From positions 1 to 64,000 of the forward strand of contig CAJTZK010000008.1 of assembly GCA_910583785.1 (NCBI GenBank): 64,000 nt of DNA. The letters are read 5' to 3'. The translations under genes and the position numbers were made by a program. The stretch's first letter is position 1. Each line of letters opens with the position of its first letter. This document shows positions 15,098-23,684 of this stretch, piece after piece. The notes beneath the pieces are model-generated. The model had not been told where the DNA came from, ran no database searches, and saw only the letters and a list, made by a program, of their open reading frames with translations. This DNA comes from an uncultured Oscillibacter sp. Its GTDB lineage: Bacteria; Bacillota; Clostridia; Oscillospirales; Oscillospiraceae.

Positions 15098-16972
15098 ATG
15101 AAAGAGCGCGTTCAAAAATTTGGACGGTTCCTCAGCGGCATGGTCATGCCCAACATTGGAGCCTTCATCGCCTGGGGCCTGATTGCCGCCTTCTTCATCC
15201 CGGACGGCTGGTTCCCCAATGAGACCATCAACGGCATGGTGGGCCCCATGCTCCGCTTTCTGCTCCCCATCCTGATCGGCTACACCGGCGGCAAGGCCGT
15301 GGGCGGCCAGAAGGGCGCGGTCACGGGCGCCCTGGCCACCCTGGGCGCCATCGCCGCCACAGAGAGCACCATGTTCATCGGGGCTATGATCTGCGGCCCC
15401 TTGGGCGGCTGGTGCATCAAGAAGTTTGACAAGGCCATGGAGGGCCATATCCCCGCCGGCTTTGAAATGGTGGTCAACAACTTCTCCGTGGGCATCATCG
15501 GCGCAATCCTGGCGATTCTGTCCATCTACGTCATTGCCCCCGTCTGCGTGACCCTCACCGACTGGCTGGGCGCGGGCGTGCAGTTCCTGGTGGACCGGAG
15601 CCTCCTGCCCCTGACCGCCGTCCTGGTGGAGCCCGCCAAGGTCCTCTTCCTGAACAACGCCATCAACCACGGCGTCTTCACCCCCATCGGCACGGAACAA
15701 GCCATGGAAATGGGCAAGTCCATCCTCTTCATGATCGAGTCCAACCCCGGGCCGGGCCTTGGCCTCCTGCTGGCCTACTGCGTGGCGGGCAAGGGCGAGA
15801 CCCGCTCCTCCGCCGGAGCCGCCGCCGTCATCCAGTTCGTGGGCGGCATCCATGAGATTTACTTCCCCTATGTCCTCATGAACCCCATCGTCATCCTGGG
15901 CCCCATGATCGGCAACGTCGTGGGCATCTTCACCCTCTCCGCTCTGGGCGGCGGCCTGGCGGCCGCGGCCTCCCCCGGCAGCATCATCGCGGAAATGCTC
16001 ATGACCCCCAAGGGCGGATACCTCGCCAACATCGCGGGCATCGGCATCGCCGCCGTGGTCAGTTTCTTCATCTCCGTGTTCCTGCTGAAATTCTTCGGCA
16101 AGGACGCCAGCCTGGAAGAGGCCCAGGCCCAGGTGGCCGCCTCCAAGGCCGCTTCCAAGGGCCAGGCCGTCCCCGCCGTCTCCGTTTCCGCTAAGGACGT
16201 GCGGAAGATCGTCTTCGCCTGCGACGCGGGCATGGGCTCCTCCGCCATGGGGGCCACCATGGTCCGCAACAAGCTCAAGGACGCGGGCATTACGGACATT
16301 GAGGTCATCCACTTCCCCGTGGGCGAGATTCCCGGCGACTGCCAGATCGTCGTCACCCACCACGAGCTCTCCGGCCGGGCCGCCCAGCGGGCTCCCCAGG
16401 CCCGGATCATCCCCATCAAGAACTTCATGGGCGCGCCGGAGTACAACACCCTGGTGCAGGAGCTGCTGGACGCCCGGAAGGGCGGGGCTCCCGCTCCCGC
16501 CGCCGCCCCTGCTGCCGCGGAGGAAACGCCCGCCGCAGGCCAGCCCATCCTGCTGGAAAAGAAGAACATCATCCTAAACTGCAAGCCCGTCAGCCCCGAG
16601 GAGGCCATCAAGGCCGTGGGTAAACGGATGGTGGAAAGCGGCTATGTGGAAGAGGCCTATATCCAGGGCATGCTGGACCGGGAAGCCAGCTTCTCCGTGG
16701 CCATCGGCAGCCACGTGGCCATCCCCCACGGCACCGAGGAATCCCGGAGGGCCATCAAAAAGACCGGGCTCATCGTCATGACCTACCCCGAGGGCATCCA
16801 GTGGGGCGACGAGCTGGTCCGCCTGGTGGTGGGCATCGCCTCCACCGGAGAGGACCACCTGGGCATCCTGGGCAAAATCGTCGAAGTGGCCGAGACCGAG
16901 GAAGACACCGACGCCCTGGTGGACAACGCCGGAGTGGACCAGCTCTACAAGCTGCTGAACGGCCTGGAGTAA
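15098..16972 (+). CDS. mtlA: PTS mannitol-type transporter, fused IICBA
   Basis: The 624-residue protein starts at ATG 15098 after AGAAAGGACG. Residues 1-345 are the membrane IIC domain (FLSGMVMPNIGAFIAWGLIAAFF, NNFSVGIIGAIL, NNAINHGVFTPIGTEQ, VGGIHEIYFPYVLMNP). Residues about 367-465 are IIB with the phosphocysteine in FACDAGMGSSAMGA (Cys 375). After an Ala/Pro linker, residues about 490-624 are IIA with the phosphohistidine in AIGSHVAIPHGT (His 544). The enzyme imports and phosphorylates a hexitol at C1, using phosphate from HPr. All three phosphorylation sites are present, so it looks functional. The cargo may be mannitol or a related hexitol or ketose: no mtlD is in this operon, although one lies at 22152. 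Confidence 0.88.
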   Translation: MKERVQKFGRFLSGMVMPNIGAFIAWGLIAAFFIPDGWFPNETINGMVGPMLRFLLPILIGYTGGKAVGGQKGAVTGALATLGAIAATESTMFIGAMICGPLGGWCIKKFDKAMEGHIPAGFEMVVNNFSVGIIGAILAILSIYVIAPVCVTLTDWLGAGVQFLVDRSLLPLTAVLVEPAKVLFLNNAINHGVFTPIGTEQAMEMGKSILFMIESNPGPGLGLLLAYCVAGKGETRSSAGAAAVIQFVGGIHEIYFPYVLMNPIVILGPMIGNVVGIFTLSALGGGLAAAASPGSIIAEMLMTPKGGYLANIAGIGIAAVVSFFISVFLLKFFGKDASLEEAQAQVAASKAASKGQAVPAVSVSAKDVRKIVFACDAGMGSSAMGATMVRNKLKDAGITDIEVIHFPVGEIPGDCQIVVTHHELSGRAAQRAPQARIIPIKNFMGAPEYNTLVQELLDARKGGAPAPAAAPAAAEETPAAGQPILLEKKNIILNCKPVSPEEAIKAVGKRMVESGYVEEAYIQGMLDREASFSVAIGSHVAIPHGTEESRRAIKKTGLIVMTYPEGIQWGDELVRLVVGIASTGEDHLGILGKIVEVAETEEDTDALVDNAGVDQLYKLLNGLE

Positions 16973-16976
16973 GTCC

Positions 16977-18248
16977 ATGCGGTCGAAGGGCGTGCGTCTC
17001 TACGGCGCTTACGACATCCGCCTGGAGGAGTTCGGCCTGCCGGATATCCGGGAGGACGAAATCCTGGTCCGGGTCATGAGCGACAGCATCTGCATGTCCA
17101 CTTACAAGCTGCTGGTCCAAGGCAAGGCCCACCGGCGCTGCCCCCAGGATGTGGACGTACACCCCATCATCATCGGCCACGAGTTCGCCGGAGACATAGT
17201 AAAGGTGGGCAAACGGTGGCTGGGCGAATTCTCCCCCGGGGAGAAATTCGCCCAGCAGCCCGCCCTGAACTACCAGGGGAGCCTGGCTTCCCCCGGGTAC
17301 TCCTATCCCACCTTCGGCGGGGCGTGTACCTACTGCATCATCCCGCCGGAGGTCATGGAGCTAGGCTGCCTCCTCCACTACGGCGGCGGGAGCTACTTCG
17401 AGGCCAGCCTGGGCGAGCCCATAAGCTGCGTAGTGGGTGGCTACCACGGAAATTACCACACCAGCCTCCACAGCCGCGCACACATCATGGGCGTCAAGGA
17501 GGGGGGCAGCCTCCTCATCCTGGGCGGCTGCGGCCCTATGGGCTTAGAGGCCATCGAATATCCCCTGGCCCTGGAGAAGAAACCCGCCATGATCGTGGTA
17601 ACGGATCTCTCGGAGGAGCGCATCGCCCGGGCCCGGCGGCTGATTCCCGAGTCCCTAGCCGCCGACCGGGGCGTCCGCCTGGTCTACGTAAACCCCAGCC
17701 AATGCGCCGACGAGTTCGCGGAGCTGATGGCCCTCTCCGGCGGAAGGGGCTATGACGATGTCTTTGTCTACAACGCCATCCGCTCCCTGGCGGAGCTGGG
17801 AGACCGATTGCTGGGCAGCGACGGGTGCATGAACCTCTTCTCCGGCCCCACGGACAAGGACTTCTCCGCCAGCATCAACCTGTACAACTGCCACTATGCC
17901 TCCACCCATATCATCGGCACCACGGGAGGCACCACCGATGACCTCCGGGAGTCCCTCCGCCTGGCCGCCGAGGGAAAAATCCGCCCCGCCGTCATGGTCA
18001 CCCATGTGGGCGGCATGGATTCCATTGTGGAAACCACAAAAAACCTGCCCCATCTTCCGGGGGGGAAAAAGCTGGCCTATACCCAGTTCGACATGCCCCT
18101 CACCGCCATTGAGGACTTCCGGGAGAAGGGCCGGACGGACCCGCTTTTTGCCCGCCTGGCGGACTGCTGCGACGCCCACGGCGGCCTCTGGAACTCCGAG
18201 GCGGAGAACATCTTATTCCGGCATTTCCATGTTCCCACGTTTTCCTAA
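16977..18248 (+). CDS. Zinc-type (MDR) dehydrogenase, L-sorbose 1-phosphate reductase-like
   Basis: The 423-residue protein follows the PTS gene by four bases. It begins KGVRLYGAYDIRLEEFGLPDIREDEILVRVMSDSICMSTYK, contains HPIIIGHEFAGDIVKVG (His-Glu of MDR enzymes) and a Rossmann motif LLILGGCGPMGLEAIEY (about residues 180-196). These features and the 420-residue length resemble SorE, which interconverts L-sorbose 1-phosphate and glucitol 6-phosphate with NAD(P)H. The structural-zinc Cys cluster is absent, as in SorE. In this operon it probably oxidizes or reduces the PTS product, and hexitol 1-phosphate to ketohexose 1-phosphate would feed FruK. Which direction and substrate apply is inference. 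Confidence 0.75.
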   Translation: MRSKGVRLYGAYDIRLEEFGLPDIREDEILVRVMSDSICMSTYKLLVQGKAHRRCPQDVDVHPIIIGHEFAGDIVKVGKRWLGEFSPGEKFAQQPALNYQGSLASPGYSYPTFGGACTYCIIPPEVMELGCLLHYGGGSYFEASLGEPISCVVGGYHGNYHTSLHSRAHIMGVKEGGSLLILGGCGPMGLEAIEYPLALEKKPAMIVVTDLSEERIARARRLIPESLAADRGVRLVYVNPSQCADEFAELMALSGGRGYDDVFVYNAIRSLAELGDRLLGSDGCMNLFSGPTDKDFSASINLYNCHYASTHIIGTTGGTTDDLRESLRLAAEGKIRPAVMVTHVGGMDSIVETTKNLPHLPGGKKLAYTQFDMPLTAIEDFREKGRTDPLFARLADCCDAHGGLWNSEAENILFRHFHVPTFS

Positions 18249-18370
18249 GCGGCGTGAGGCGTGAATACGGGGCACGTGCCCCAGGGCCGCCCGCAGCAAA
18301 AGCGGTCCAGCAGAACGTCCCCACGCCCTAAGCCCTGGTGTTTCCTCAAGCCGGAGCGGCGGCGGCGAAA

Positions 18371-18404
18371 ACAGCCGGGCCTCACGGCTGTGAGGCCCGG
18401 CTGT
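18371..18404 (-). terminator. Terminator of glmS, in the convergent gap
   Basis: A 15-bp stem (18371-18385 with 18390-18404, loop GGCT) is followed on the minus strand by TTTTC. It lies between the two convergent genes. The T-run is only on the glmS side. The remaining 120 bases of the gap hold nothing I recognise. Confidence 0.75.
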
Positions 18405-18409
18405 ACTTG

Positions 18410-20248
18410 TCATTCCACCGTCACCGACTTGGCCAGGTTCCTGGGCTTGTCGATGTCGCAGCCCCGCTGGAGGGCCACGTAATAGGCAAAGAGCTGCAAG
18501 GGCACAATGGACAGGGACGGCTGGAGCAGCGGATGGGTCTCCGGCACGGCGATCACCGCGTCGGCGGTCTTCGCCATCCGCTGCCGGAAACCTTCGGTCG
18601 TAACGGCCAGCACCGTGGCCCCCCGGGCTTTTACCTCCACCACATTGCTCATGGCCTTGTCAAAAAGGGCTCCGTAGGTCCCCAAGGCCACCACCAGCGT
18701 CCCCGGTTCGACGAGGGAGATGGTCCCGTGCTTCAGTTCCCCGGAGGCGTAGGCCTCCGAGTGGATGTAGCTGATCTCCTTGAGCTTCAAAGAGCCCTCC
18801 AGGCCCATGGCGTAGTCCAGGTTCCGGCCAATGAAGAAAATGCTGTCGTGGTTGAAAAACCGGGAGGCGAAATACTTCGTGTCCTCGAAGTCCGCGAGAA
18901 CCTTCCGCATCTTCCCCGGCAGGGCCTGAAGCTCCGCCAGAAGCGCGCCGTACTCCCGCTCTTCCACCGTCCCCAGCAGGTCCGCCAGGTACAGCCCCAC
19001 CAGGTACAGCGCCGCCAGCTGGGTGGAATATCCCTTGCTGGTGGCCACGGCAATCTCCGGCCCGGCCCAGGTGTAGAGTACATCGTCCGCCTCCCGGGCG
19101 ATGGAGGACCCCACCACGTTGCAAATTGCCAGGGTCCGGCCTCCCAGCCGCTTGGCCTCCCGGAGGGCGGCCATGGTGTCCAAGGTCTCCCCGGACTGGC
19201 TGATGGCAATGACCAGGGTATGTCCGTCCACCAGTGGCTCACTGTACCGGAACTCCGAGGCCAGAACCGCCTCCACCGGGCGGCGGAGCAGACGCTCCCA
19301 GGTGTATTTCCCCACCACTCCCGCATGATAGGCGGAGCCGCAGGCGATCATGTAAACGCGGGAGATGCCCCGGGCGTACTCCTCCGTCAGGCGGATGTCG
19401 TCCAGCACCACCCGGCCATCCCGGATGCGGGGGGAGATGGTTTTTTGCAGGGCCTCCGGCTGTTCCAGAATCTCCTTAAACATGAAATGGGCATAGCCCC
19501 CCTTCTCGGCAGAGGCCGCGTCCCAGCCGATGCGGCTGTGCTCCTTCTCCAGGGGGGTTCCCTCGCTGTCAAACACGTCCACGCTTTGGGCCGTCAGCAC
19601 GGCGATCTCCCCGTCGTTCATATAGGCCACGTCCCGGGTGTGCCGGAGAATAGCCGTGGCGTCGGAGGCGATAAAGTTTTCCCCCCCGCCGAATCCGATG
19701 ATGAGGGGGCTGTCCTTCCGGGCGGCAATCAGGGCGTTGGGGTAGTCGGAGCAGATGATGCCAAAGGCGTAGGACCCCTCGATCCGCCGCAGGCAGCGTC
19801 CCACGGCCTCCAGCATATTTCCGCACTCCCGGTAGTGGAATTCCAGGAGGTGGGCCACCACCTCGGTGTCCGTCTCGGAGGAAAAGGCCGCCCCCTGCCG
19901 GGTGAGCTGCTCTTTCAGCTCCAGGTAGTTTTCGATGATGCCGTTATGTACCAGGGCAATTTTTCCGTCCCCGCTGACGTGGGGATGGGCGTTCACGTCG
20001 TTGGGCTCCCCATGGGTGGCCCAGCGGGTGTGCCCGATGCCCAGGGTTCCCTCCAGGTCCACGCCCCCGTGCGTCAGGTCCGCCAGGACCTGGAGCCGCC
20101 CCTTGGATTTGCGGACCTGCAAGCCCTTTGTCTCCGAGCGGACGGCGACGCCCGCCGAGTCATACCCCCGGTACTCCATCTGACGCAGGCCCTCCAGCAG
20201 CACCGGGGCCGCCTGTTGTTCCCCTACAAAACCAACGATTCCACACAT
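18410..20248 (-). CDS. glmS: Glutamine--fructose-6-phosphate aminotransferase (isomerizing)
   Basis: The 612-residue enzyme makes glucosamine 6-phosphate from fructose 6-phosphate and glutamine, the first step towards peptidoglycan amino sugars. The start ATG 20248 gives MCGIVGFVG with the N-terminal nucleophile Cys after Met removal, and GGAGGAATATATTCC provides the ribosome site. Glutaminase motifs are [19 protein letters not shown] and VHNGIIENY. Two SIS domains follow ([61 protein letters not shown]), ending with the invariant [13 protein letters not shown]. The leader carries a self-cleaving glmS ribozyme, so expression falls when its product accumulates. Confidence 0.97.
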   Translation of the reverse strand: MCGIVGFVGEQQAAPVLLEGLRQMEYRGYDSAGVAVRSETKGLQVRKSKGRLQVLADLTHGGVDLEGTLGIGHTRWATHGEPNDVNAHPHVSGDGKIALVHNGIIENYLELKEQLTRQGAAFSSETDTEVVAHLLEFHYRECGNMLEAVGRCLRRIEGSYAFGIICSDYPNALIAARKDSPLIIGFGGGENFIASDATAILRHTRDVAYMNDGEIAVLTAQSVDVFDSEGTPLEKEHSRIGWDAASAEKGGYAHFMFKEILEQPEALQKTISPRIRDGRVVLDDIRLTEEYARGISRVYMIACGSAYHAGVVGKYTWERLLRRPVEAVLASEFRYSEPLVDGHTLVIAISQSGETLDTMAALREAKRLGGRTLAICNVVGSSIAREADDVLYTWAGPEIAVATSKGYSTQLAALYLVGLYLADLLGTVEEREYGALLAELQALPGKMRKVLADFEDTKYFASRFFNHDSIFFIGRNLDYAMGLEGSLKLKEISYIHSEAYASGELKHGTISLVEPGTLVVALGTYGALFDKAMSNVVEVKARGATVLAVTTEGFRQRMAKTADAVIAVPETHPLLQPSLSIVPLQLFAYYVALQRGCDIDKPRNLAKSVTVE

Positions 20249-20279
20249 GGAATATATTCCTCCTAATTTAAAAATTAAG

Positions 20280-20453
20280 AGGACAAATGCGCAGCCACTT
20301 GTCTTCTCAGGGCGGTCACGGCTCTTCTGTTTTGCGGTCGCCCGCATATTTGTAAGCCGTGTCACGCGCCCGCCCTGGGCGCGGAGGGGCATCCGCCGAA
20401 CAATTCGATACTCCCCTCACCTCGTTATCCGGCTAAAGCCGGCGCATGGCGCT
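20280..20453 (-). ncRNA. glmS ribozyme riboswitch
   Basis: On the minus strand AGCGCC at 20453-20448 holds the cleavage site (between A 20453 and G 20452). It is followed by a GGCTTTAGCC hairpin, AACGAGGTGAGGGGAGTATC, then TTCGGCGGATGCC and CCGCAAAAC, in the order and spacing of the class. Binding of glucosamine 6-phosphate triggers cleavage and decay of glmS mRNA in Firmicutes. The 3' limit (P4 region) is approximate. Confidence 0.92.
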
Positions 20454-20521
20454 TTGATGGGACTTTTCCCATGGCCTCCTTTCACCTCTGCGATTTTAAC
20501 CCGGCCTTCCGGCCATACTGC

Positions 20522-20550
20522 ATTATACGGAAGAGGAGCGCAAATGTCAA
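20522..20550 (-). promoter_or_regulatory. Consensus promoter of glmS
   Basis: The minus strand reads TTGACA (20550-20545), 17 bases, TATAAT (20527-20522): a perfect sigma-A promoter. Transcription would begin near 20515, about 60 bases before the ribozyme cleavage site. Confidence 0.85.
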
Positions 20551-20609
20551 CTTGCCTGGGCGGGCCGCCATCCTGCTCAAAATTTTCCCAACTTTTTCCC
20601 CGCCCCGTC

Positions 20610-20638
20610 TTGCCGCCGACTTGCCAAAATGTTATACT
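20610..20638 (+). promoter_or_regulatory. Promoter of pgi
   Basis: TTGCCG (20610-20615) and TATACT (20633-20638) are 17 bases apart, 68 bases before the pgi start and divergent from the glmS promoter. Confidence 0.55.
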
Positions 20639-20705
20639 GGTTTTAGGTCCGCTTTCAGCGGAAGCCACAAAAAAATATGAGACCTTACGGAAAGGAAGCT
20701 GCATC

Positions 20706-22043
20706 ATGCTGAACGTCAAATCCTTCCAGATCGAAAACTTTATCCCCGCCGGTTACCGGGACGCCGCCGCCCCCCGGCTGGCGGAAGCCCAGGAGAAGCT
20801 CCAGAAGCACAACGGCCTGGGCCACGAGTTCACCGACTGGGTCCGCCTCCCCGTGGACTACGACAAGGAGGAGTTCGCCCGCATCCAGGCCGCCGCCAAA
20901 AAAATTCAGGGCGACTCCAAGGCCCTGGTGGTCATCGGCATCGGCGGAAGCTACCTGGGGGCCCGGGGCGTCATCGAATACCTCTGCTCCCCCAACTACA
21001 ACCAGAAGAAAAACAAGAAAACCCCCAACATCTATTTCGTGGGCAACGGCCTCTCCGCCGACGCCATGCAGGAGGTCTTTGACCTCATCGGGGACGAGGA
21101 TTTCTCCGTCAACGTCATCTCCAAGTCCGGCACCACCACCGAGCCCGCCGTGGCCTTCCGCTTCTTCCGGGACGCCCTGGAAAAGAAATACGGCAAGGCC
21201 GGAGCACAGGAGAGGATCTACGCCACCACCGACAAGGCCCGGGGGGCCCTGAAATCCCTGGCCAACGAGGAGGGCTGGGAGAGTTTCGTGGTGCCCGACG
21301 GCGTGGGCGGGCGGTACTCCGTCCTCACCGCCGTGGGCCTGCTGCCCATCGCCGTGGCCGGAATCAGCATTGAAGAGCTCATGGGCGGCGCGGCCAAGAT
21401 GATGAAGCTCTGCGAGACCGCCTCCTATGAGAACCCCGCCTGGACCTATGCCGCCCTCCGGGACGCGCTGTATCAAAAGGGCTGGTCCATTGAGGTGCTG
21501 GCCTGCTACGACCCCGCCTTCCGCTTCATGCTGGAGTGGTGGAAGCAGCTCTACGGCGAGAGCGAAGGTAAGGACGGCAAGGGCCTCTTCCCCGCCAGCG
21601 TGGAGTTCACCGCCGATCTTCACTCCATGGGCCAGTATATCCAGGCCGGGCGGCGCATCATGTTTGAAACCGTGGTCCGCCTGGGGGCCTCCGAGCACCA
21701 GCTTCTGGTGCCCCGGGACGAGGTCAACGGCGACGGGCTGAACTTCCTGGCCGGGGAGTCCATGGACTATATCCGGGACAAGGCCATGGAGGGCACCCTG
21801 CTTGCCCACACCGAGGGCGGCGTGCCCAACGTCATCGTGGAAACCGACGGCAAGAGCGCCGACTCCCTGGGCCAGCTCATCTACTTCTTTGAGTACGCCT
21901 GCGGGTTGTCCGGCTACCTGCTGGAGGTCAACCCCTTCGACCAGCCCGGCGTGGAGGCTTACAAGAAGAACATGTTCGCCCTGCTGGGCAAGCCCGGCTA
22001 CGAGGCCCAGAAGGCCGAGCTGGAGGCCAAGCTGGCCAAATAA
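20706..22043 (+). CDS. pgi: Glucose-6-phosphate isomerase
   Basis: The 445-residue enzyme interconverts glucose 6-phosphate and fructose 6-phosphate in the cytosol. ATG 20706 follows AAAGGAAGC. SIS-domain motifs are [39 protein letters not shown] (phosphate-binding Ser/Thr), [30 protein letters not shown] and [12 protein letters not shown] with the active-site Lys. The length is that of the short bacterial class typical of Firmicutes. Opposite to glmS and upstream of mtlD, it sits in a group of genes all using fructose 6-phosphate. Confidence 0.97.
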   Translation: MLNVKSFQIENFIPAGYRDAAAPRLAEAQEKLQKHNGLGHEFTDWVRLPVDYDKEEFARIQAAAKKIQGDSKALVVIGIGGSYLGARGVIEYLCSPNYNQKKNKKTPNIYFVGNGLSADAMQEVFDLIGDEDFSVNVISKSGTTTEPAVAFRFFRDALEKKYGKAGAQERIYATTDKARGALKSLANEEGWESFVVPDGVGGRYSVLTAVGLLPIAVAGISIEELMGGAAKMMKLCETASYENPAWTYAALRDALYQKGWSIEVLACYDPAFRFMLEWWKQLYGESEGKDGKGLFPASVEFTADLHSMGQYIQAGRRIMFETVVRLGASEHQLLVPRDEVNGDGLNFLAGESMDYIRDKAMEGTLLAHTEGGVPNVIVETDGKSADSLGQLIYFFEYACGLSGYLLEVNPFDQPGVEAYKKNMFALLGKPGYEAQKAELEAKLAK

Positions 22044-22057
22044 CCTCATTCCCGCCC

Positions 22058-22091
22058 AAGGCCGCCCCGTCCCATGGGCGAGGCGGCCCTT
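22058..22091 (+). terminator. Hairpin after pgi
   Basis: AAGGCCGCC (22058-22066) pairs with GGCGGCCCTT (22082-22091) around an inner CGTCCC/GGGCG arm. The following sequence CTTAATAAA is T-poor, so it may be a weak or read-through terminator between pgi and mtlD. Confidence 0.45.
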
Positions 22092-22103
22092 AATAAAGTA
22101 ATT

Positions 22104-22118
22104 ACGAAAACGATTACT
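22104..22118 (+). promoter_or_regulatory. Possible catabolite-responsive (cre-like) site before mtlD
   Basis: ACGAAAACGATTACT at 22104-22118 fits the CcpA consensus WTGNAANCGNWNNCW with one mismatch (C for T). It lies 34 bases before the mtlD start. A CcpA site on a mannitol gene would be biologically sensible, but a single near-match is weak evidence. Confidence 0.3.
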
Positions 22119-22151
22119 CGCTTAAAAGCAATCATTTTAAGGAGGAGCACT

Positions 22152-23303
22152 ATGAAACAGGCAATTCAAATCGGCGCGGGCAACATCGGCCGGGGGTTCA
22201 TCGGGGCCCTGCTCAGCCAGGCGGGCTGGCATGTCACCTTTGCCGACGTGGTGGAGCCCATCATCGAGGCGCTGAACCGGGACCACGGCTACACGGTTCA
22301 CATTCTGGACAAGGAGCCCGGCGAAATTGCCATCGGCAATGTGGACGGCGTAATCTCCACCTCCCCGGAGTTCGCCCGGAAGGTGGCCCAGTGCTCCCTC
22401 ATCACCACCGCCGTGGGCCCCAACGTCCTGCCCATCATCGCCAAGTCCATCGCGGGGGGCATTCAGGCCCGCATCCAGGCCGGGAACACGGAGCCCATGA
22501 ACGTGGTCTGCTGCGAGAACGGCCTGCGGACCACCACCCGCCTGAAAAACGAGGTGGTGAAGCACTTGAGCCAGGAGGAGACCGCCTTCCTGGAGGAGCA
22601 TATCGGCTTTGCCGACTGCGCCGTGGACCGCATCTGCCCCAAGCCCAGCTTTGAGAACATCCTGGACGCCGCCGTAGAGCGCTACTGTGAGTGGGACGTG
22701 GAAGCCGCCGCCTGGAAGGGCGAAAAGCCGGACATCCCGGGCCTGACCTTCGCGGACAACCTCATGGCCTATCTGGAGCGGAAGCTCTTCACCCTCAACA
22801 GCGGCCACGCCATCTGCGCCTACCTGGGCTATCTGAAAGGCTACGGGACCATCAAGGACAGCATCGCGGACCCCGCCATCGGGGAGATTGTCCACGCCGC
22901 CATCTCCGAGAGCGGCGAAGGCCTGATCAAGGAATTCGGCTTTGACCCGGACGCCCACCACGCCTATGTGGAAAAAATCTTTGCCCGCTACCAGAATCCT
23001 TTCCTGGAGGACGAGGTGCTCCGGGTGGGCCGGGAGCCCATCCGGAAGCTGGAGACCGGGGACCGGCTCGTCAAGCCCCTGACCACCACCGCCGCCTACG
23101 GCCTGCCGGTGGACCACCTGATTTTCGGCGCCGCCGCCGCCCTGCGCTTCGACTGCCCGGAGGACCCCCAGAGCGTGGAGCTCCAGGCCAGGATCCAGGC
23201 GGAGGGCCCCGCCGCCGCCCTGGAGGCCTGCTCTGGCCTGAAACCGGAAAATCCCTTGTTTGGCCGTATTCTGGATGTGTACAACGCCCTGGCGGTCGTC
23301 TGA
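22152..23303 (+). CDS. mtlD: Mannitol-1-phosphate 5-dehydrogenase
   Basis: The 383-residue enzyme oxidizes mannitol 1-phosphate to fructose 6-phosphate with NAD. ATG 22152 follows AAGGAGGAGC. Residues 1-17 are the dinucleotide motif (MKQAIQIGAGNIGRGFIG). Further landmarks are TAVGPNVLP, CCENGLRTT, VDRICPK and the C-terminal catalytic region with FTLNSGHAICAYLGYLKGY (Lys and His of the polyol dehydrogenase family). It is separated from the mannitol-type PTS at 15098 by glmS and pgi. Its product is the substrate of both of those neighbours' enzymes. Confidence 0.95.
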   Translation: MKQAIQIGAGNIGRGFIGALLSQAGWHVTFADVVEPIIEALNRDHGYTVHILDKEPGEIAIGNVDGVISTSPEFARKVAQCSLITTAVGPNVLPIIAKSIAGGIQARIQAGNTEPMNVVCCENGLRTTTRLKNEVVKHLSQEETAFLEEHIGFADCAVDRICPKPSFENILDAAVERYCEWDVEAAAWKGEKPDIPGLTFADNLMAYLERKLFTLNSGHAICAYLGYLKGYGTIKDSIADPAIGEIVHAAISESGEGLIKEFGFDPDAHHAYVEKIFARYQNPFLEDEVLRVGREPIRKLETGDRLVKPLTTTAAYGLPVDHLIFGAAAALRFDCPEDPQSVELQARIQAEGPAAALEACSGLKPENPLFGRILDVYNALAVV

Positions 23304-23316
23304 AAACAGCCCGTGC

Positions 23317-23346
23317 AAGGAGGAGGGAATGTCCCTCCTCCTTTTT
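23317..23346 (+). terminator. Intrinsic terminator of mtlD
   Basis: A 12-bp stem, AAGGAGGAGGGA (23317-23328) with TCCCTCCTCCTT (23332-23343) and loop ATG, leads into a T-run to 23346. Confidence 0.92.
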
Positions 23347-23532
23347 GAAACCTCCAGCCCTGCTGGCCGCTCCCAAAAGCGGGTAAGCGGGGATCGAACG
23401 GATTTGCAAGAGGCTGCGCCTTGACCCGTGAGCCCTTCCGGTAAAACAGGAAAGGGACGGCGGAACACAGGAAACCCAGGGCGGCCCTGCGGCTTGGAGA
23501 TCGCGGCGGGGCCGCCTCATCCATAAGACGGC

Positions 23533-23563
23533 CGTAGGGGCGGCCTATGTGTCCGCCCCTACG
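23533..23563. repeat. Palindromic GC-rich intergenic repeat
   Basis: CGTAGGGGCGG (23533-23543) and CCGCCCCTACG (23553-23563) form an 11-bp inverted repeat around GCCTATGTGTC-type spacing. From memory, palindromes with this GTAGGGGCGG core are scattered in Oscillospiraceae intergenic regions, which would suggest a MITE- or REP-like dispersed element. Flanking bases 23347-23530 are GC-rich and hold no ORF or RNA that I can identify. Confidence 0.5.
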
Positions 23564-23684
23564 CCCTGTGCCTCTTAATAAAATGCGCAATCGGACGCTT
23601 CCACTCCCTTCTCCCCCTTTCCTTTTCGGGAAAAGCCTGTTAGAATAGAGCCAGCAAACTTTTTGACAGAAAAGAGGGAAGCCT

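Noticed and set aside
23375..23420. A tRNA-like fragment (GGGATCGAACGG) in the gap after mtlD
   Set aside because: The expected T-stem pairing and the rest of a cloverleaf are missing, so no tRNA can be supported.
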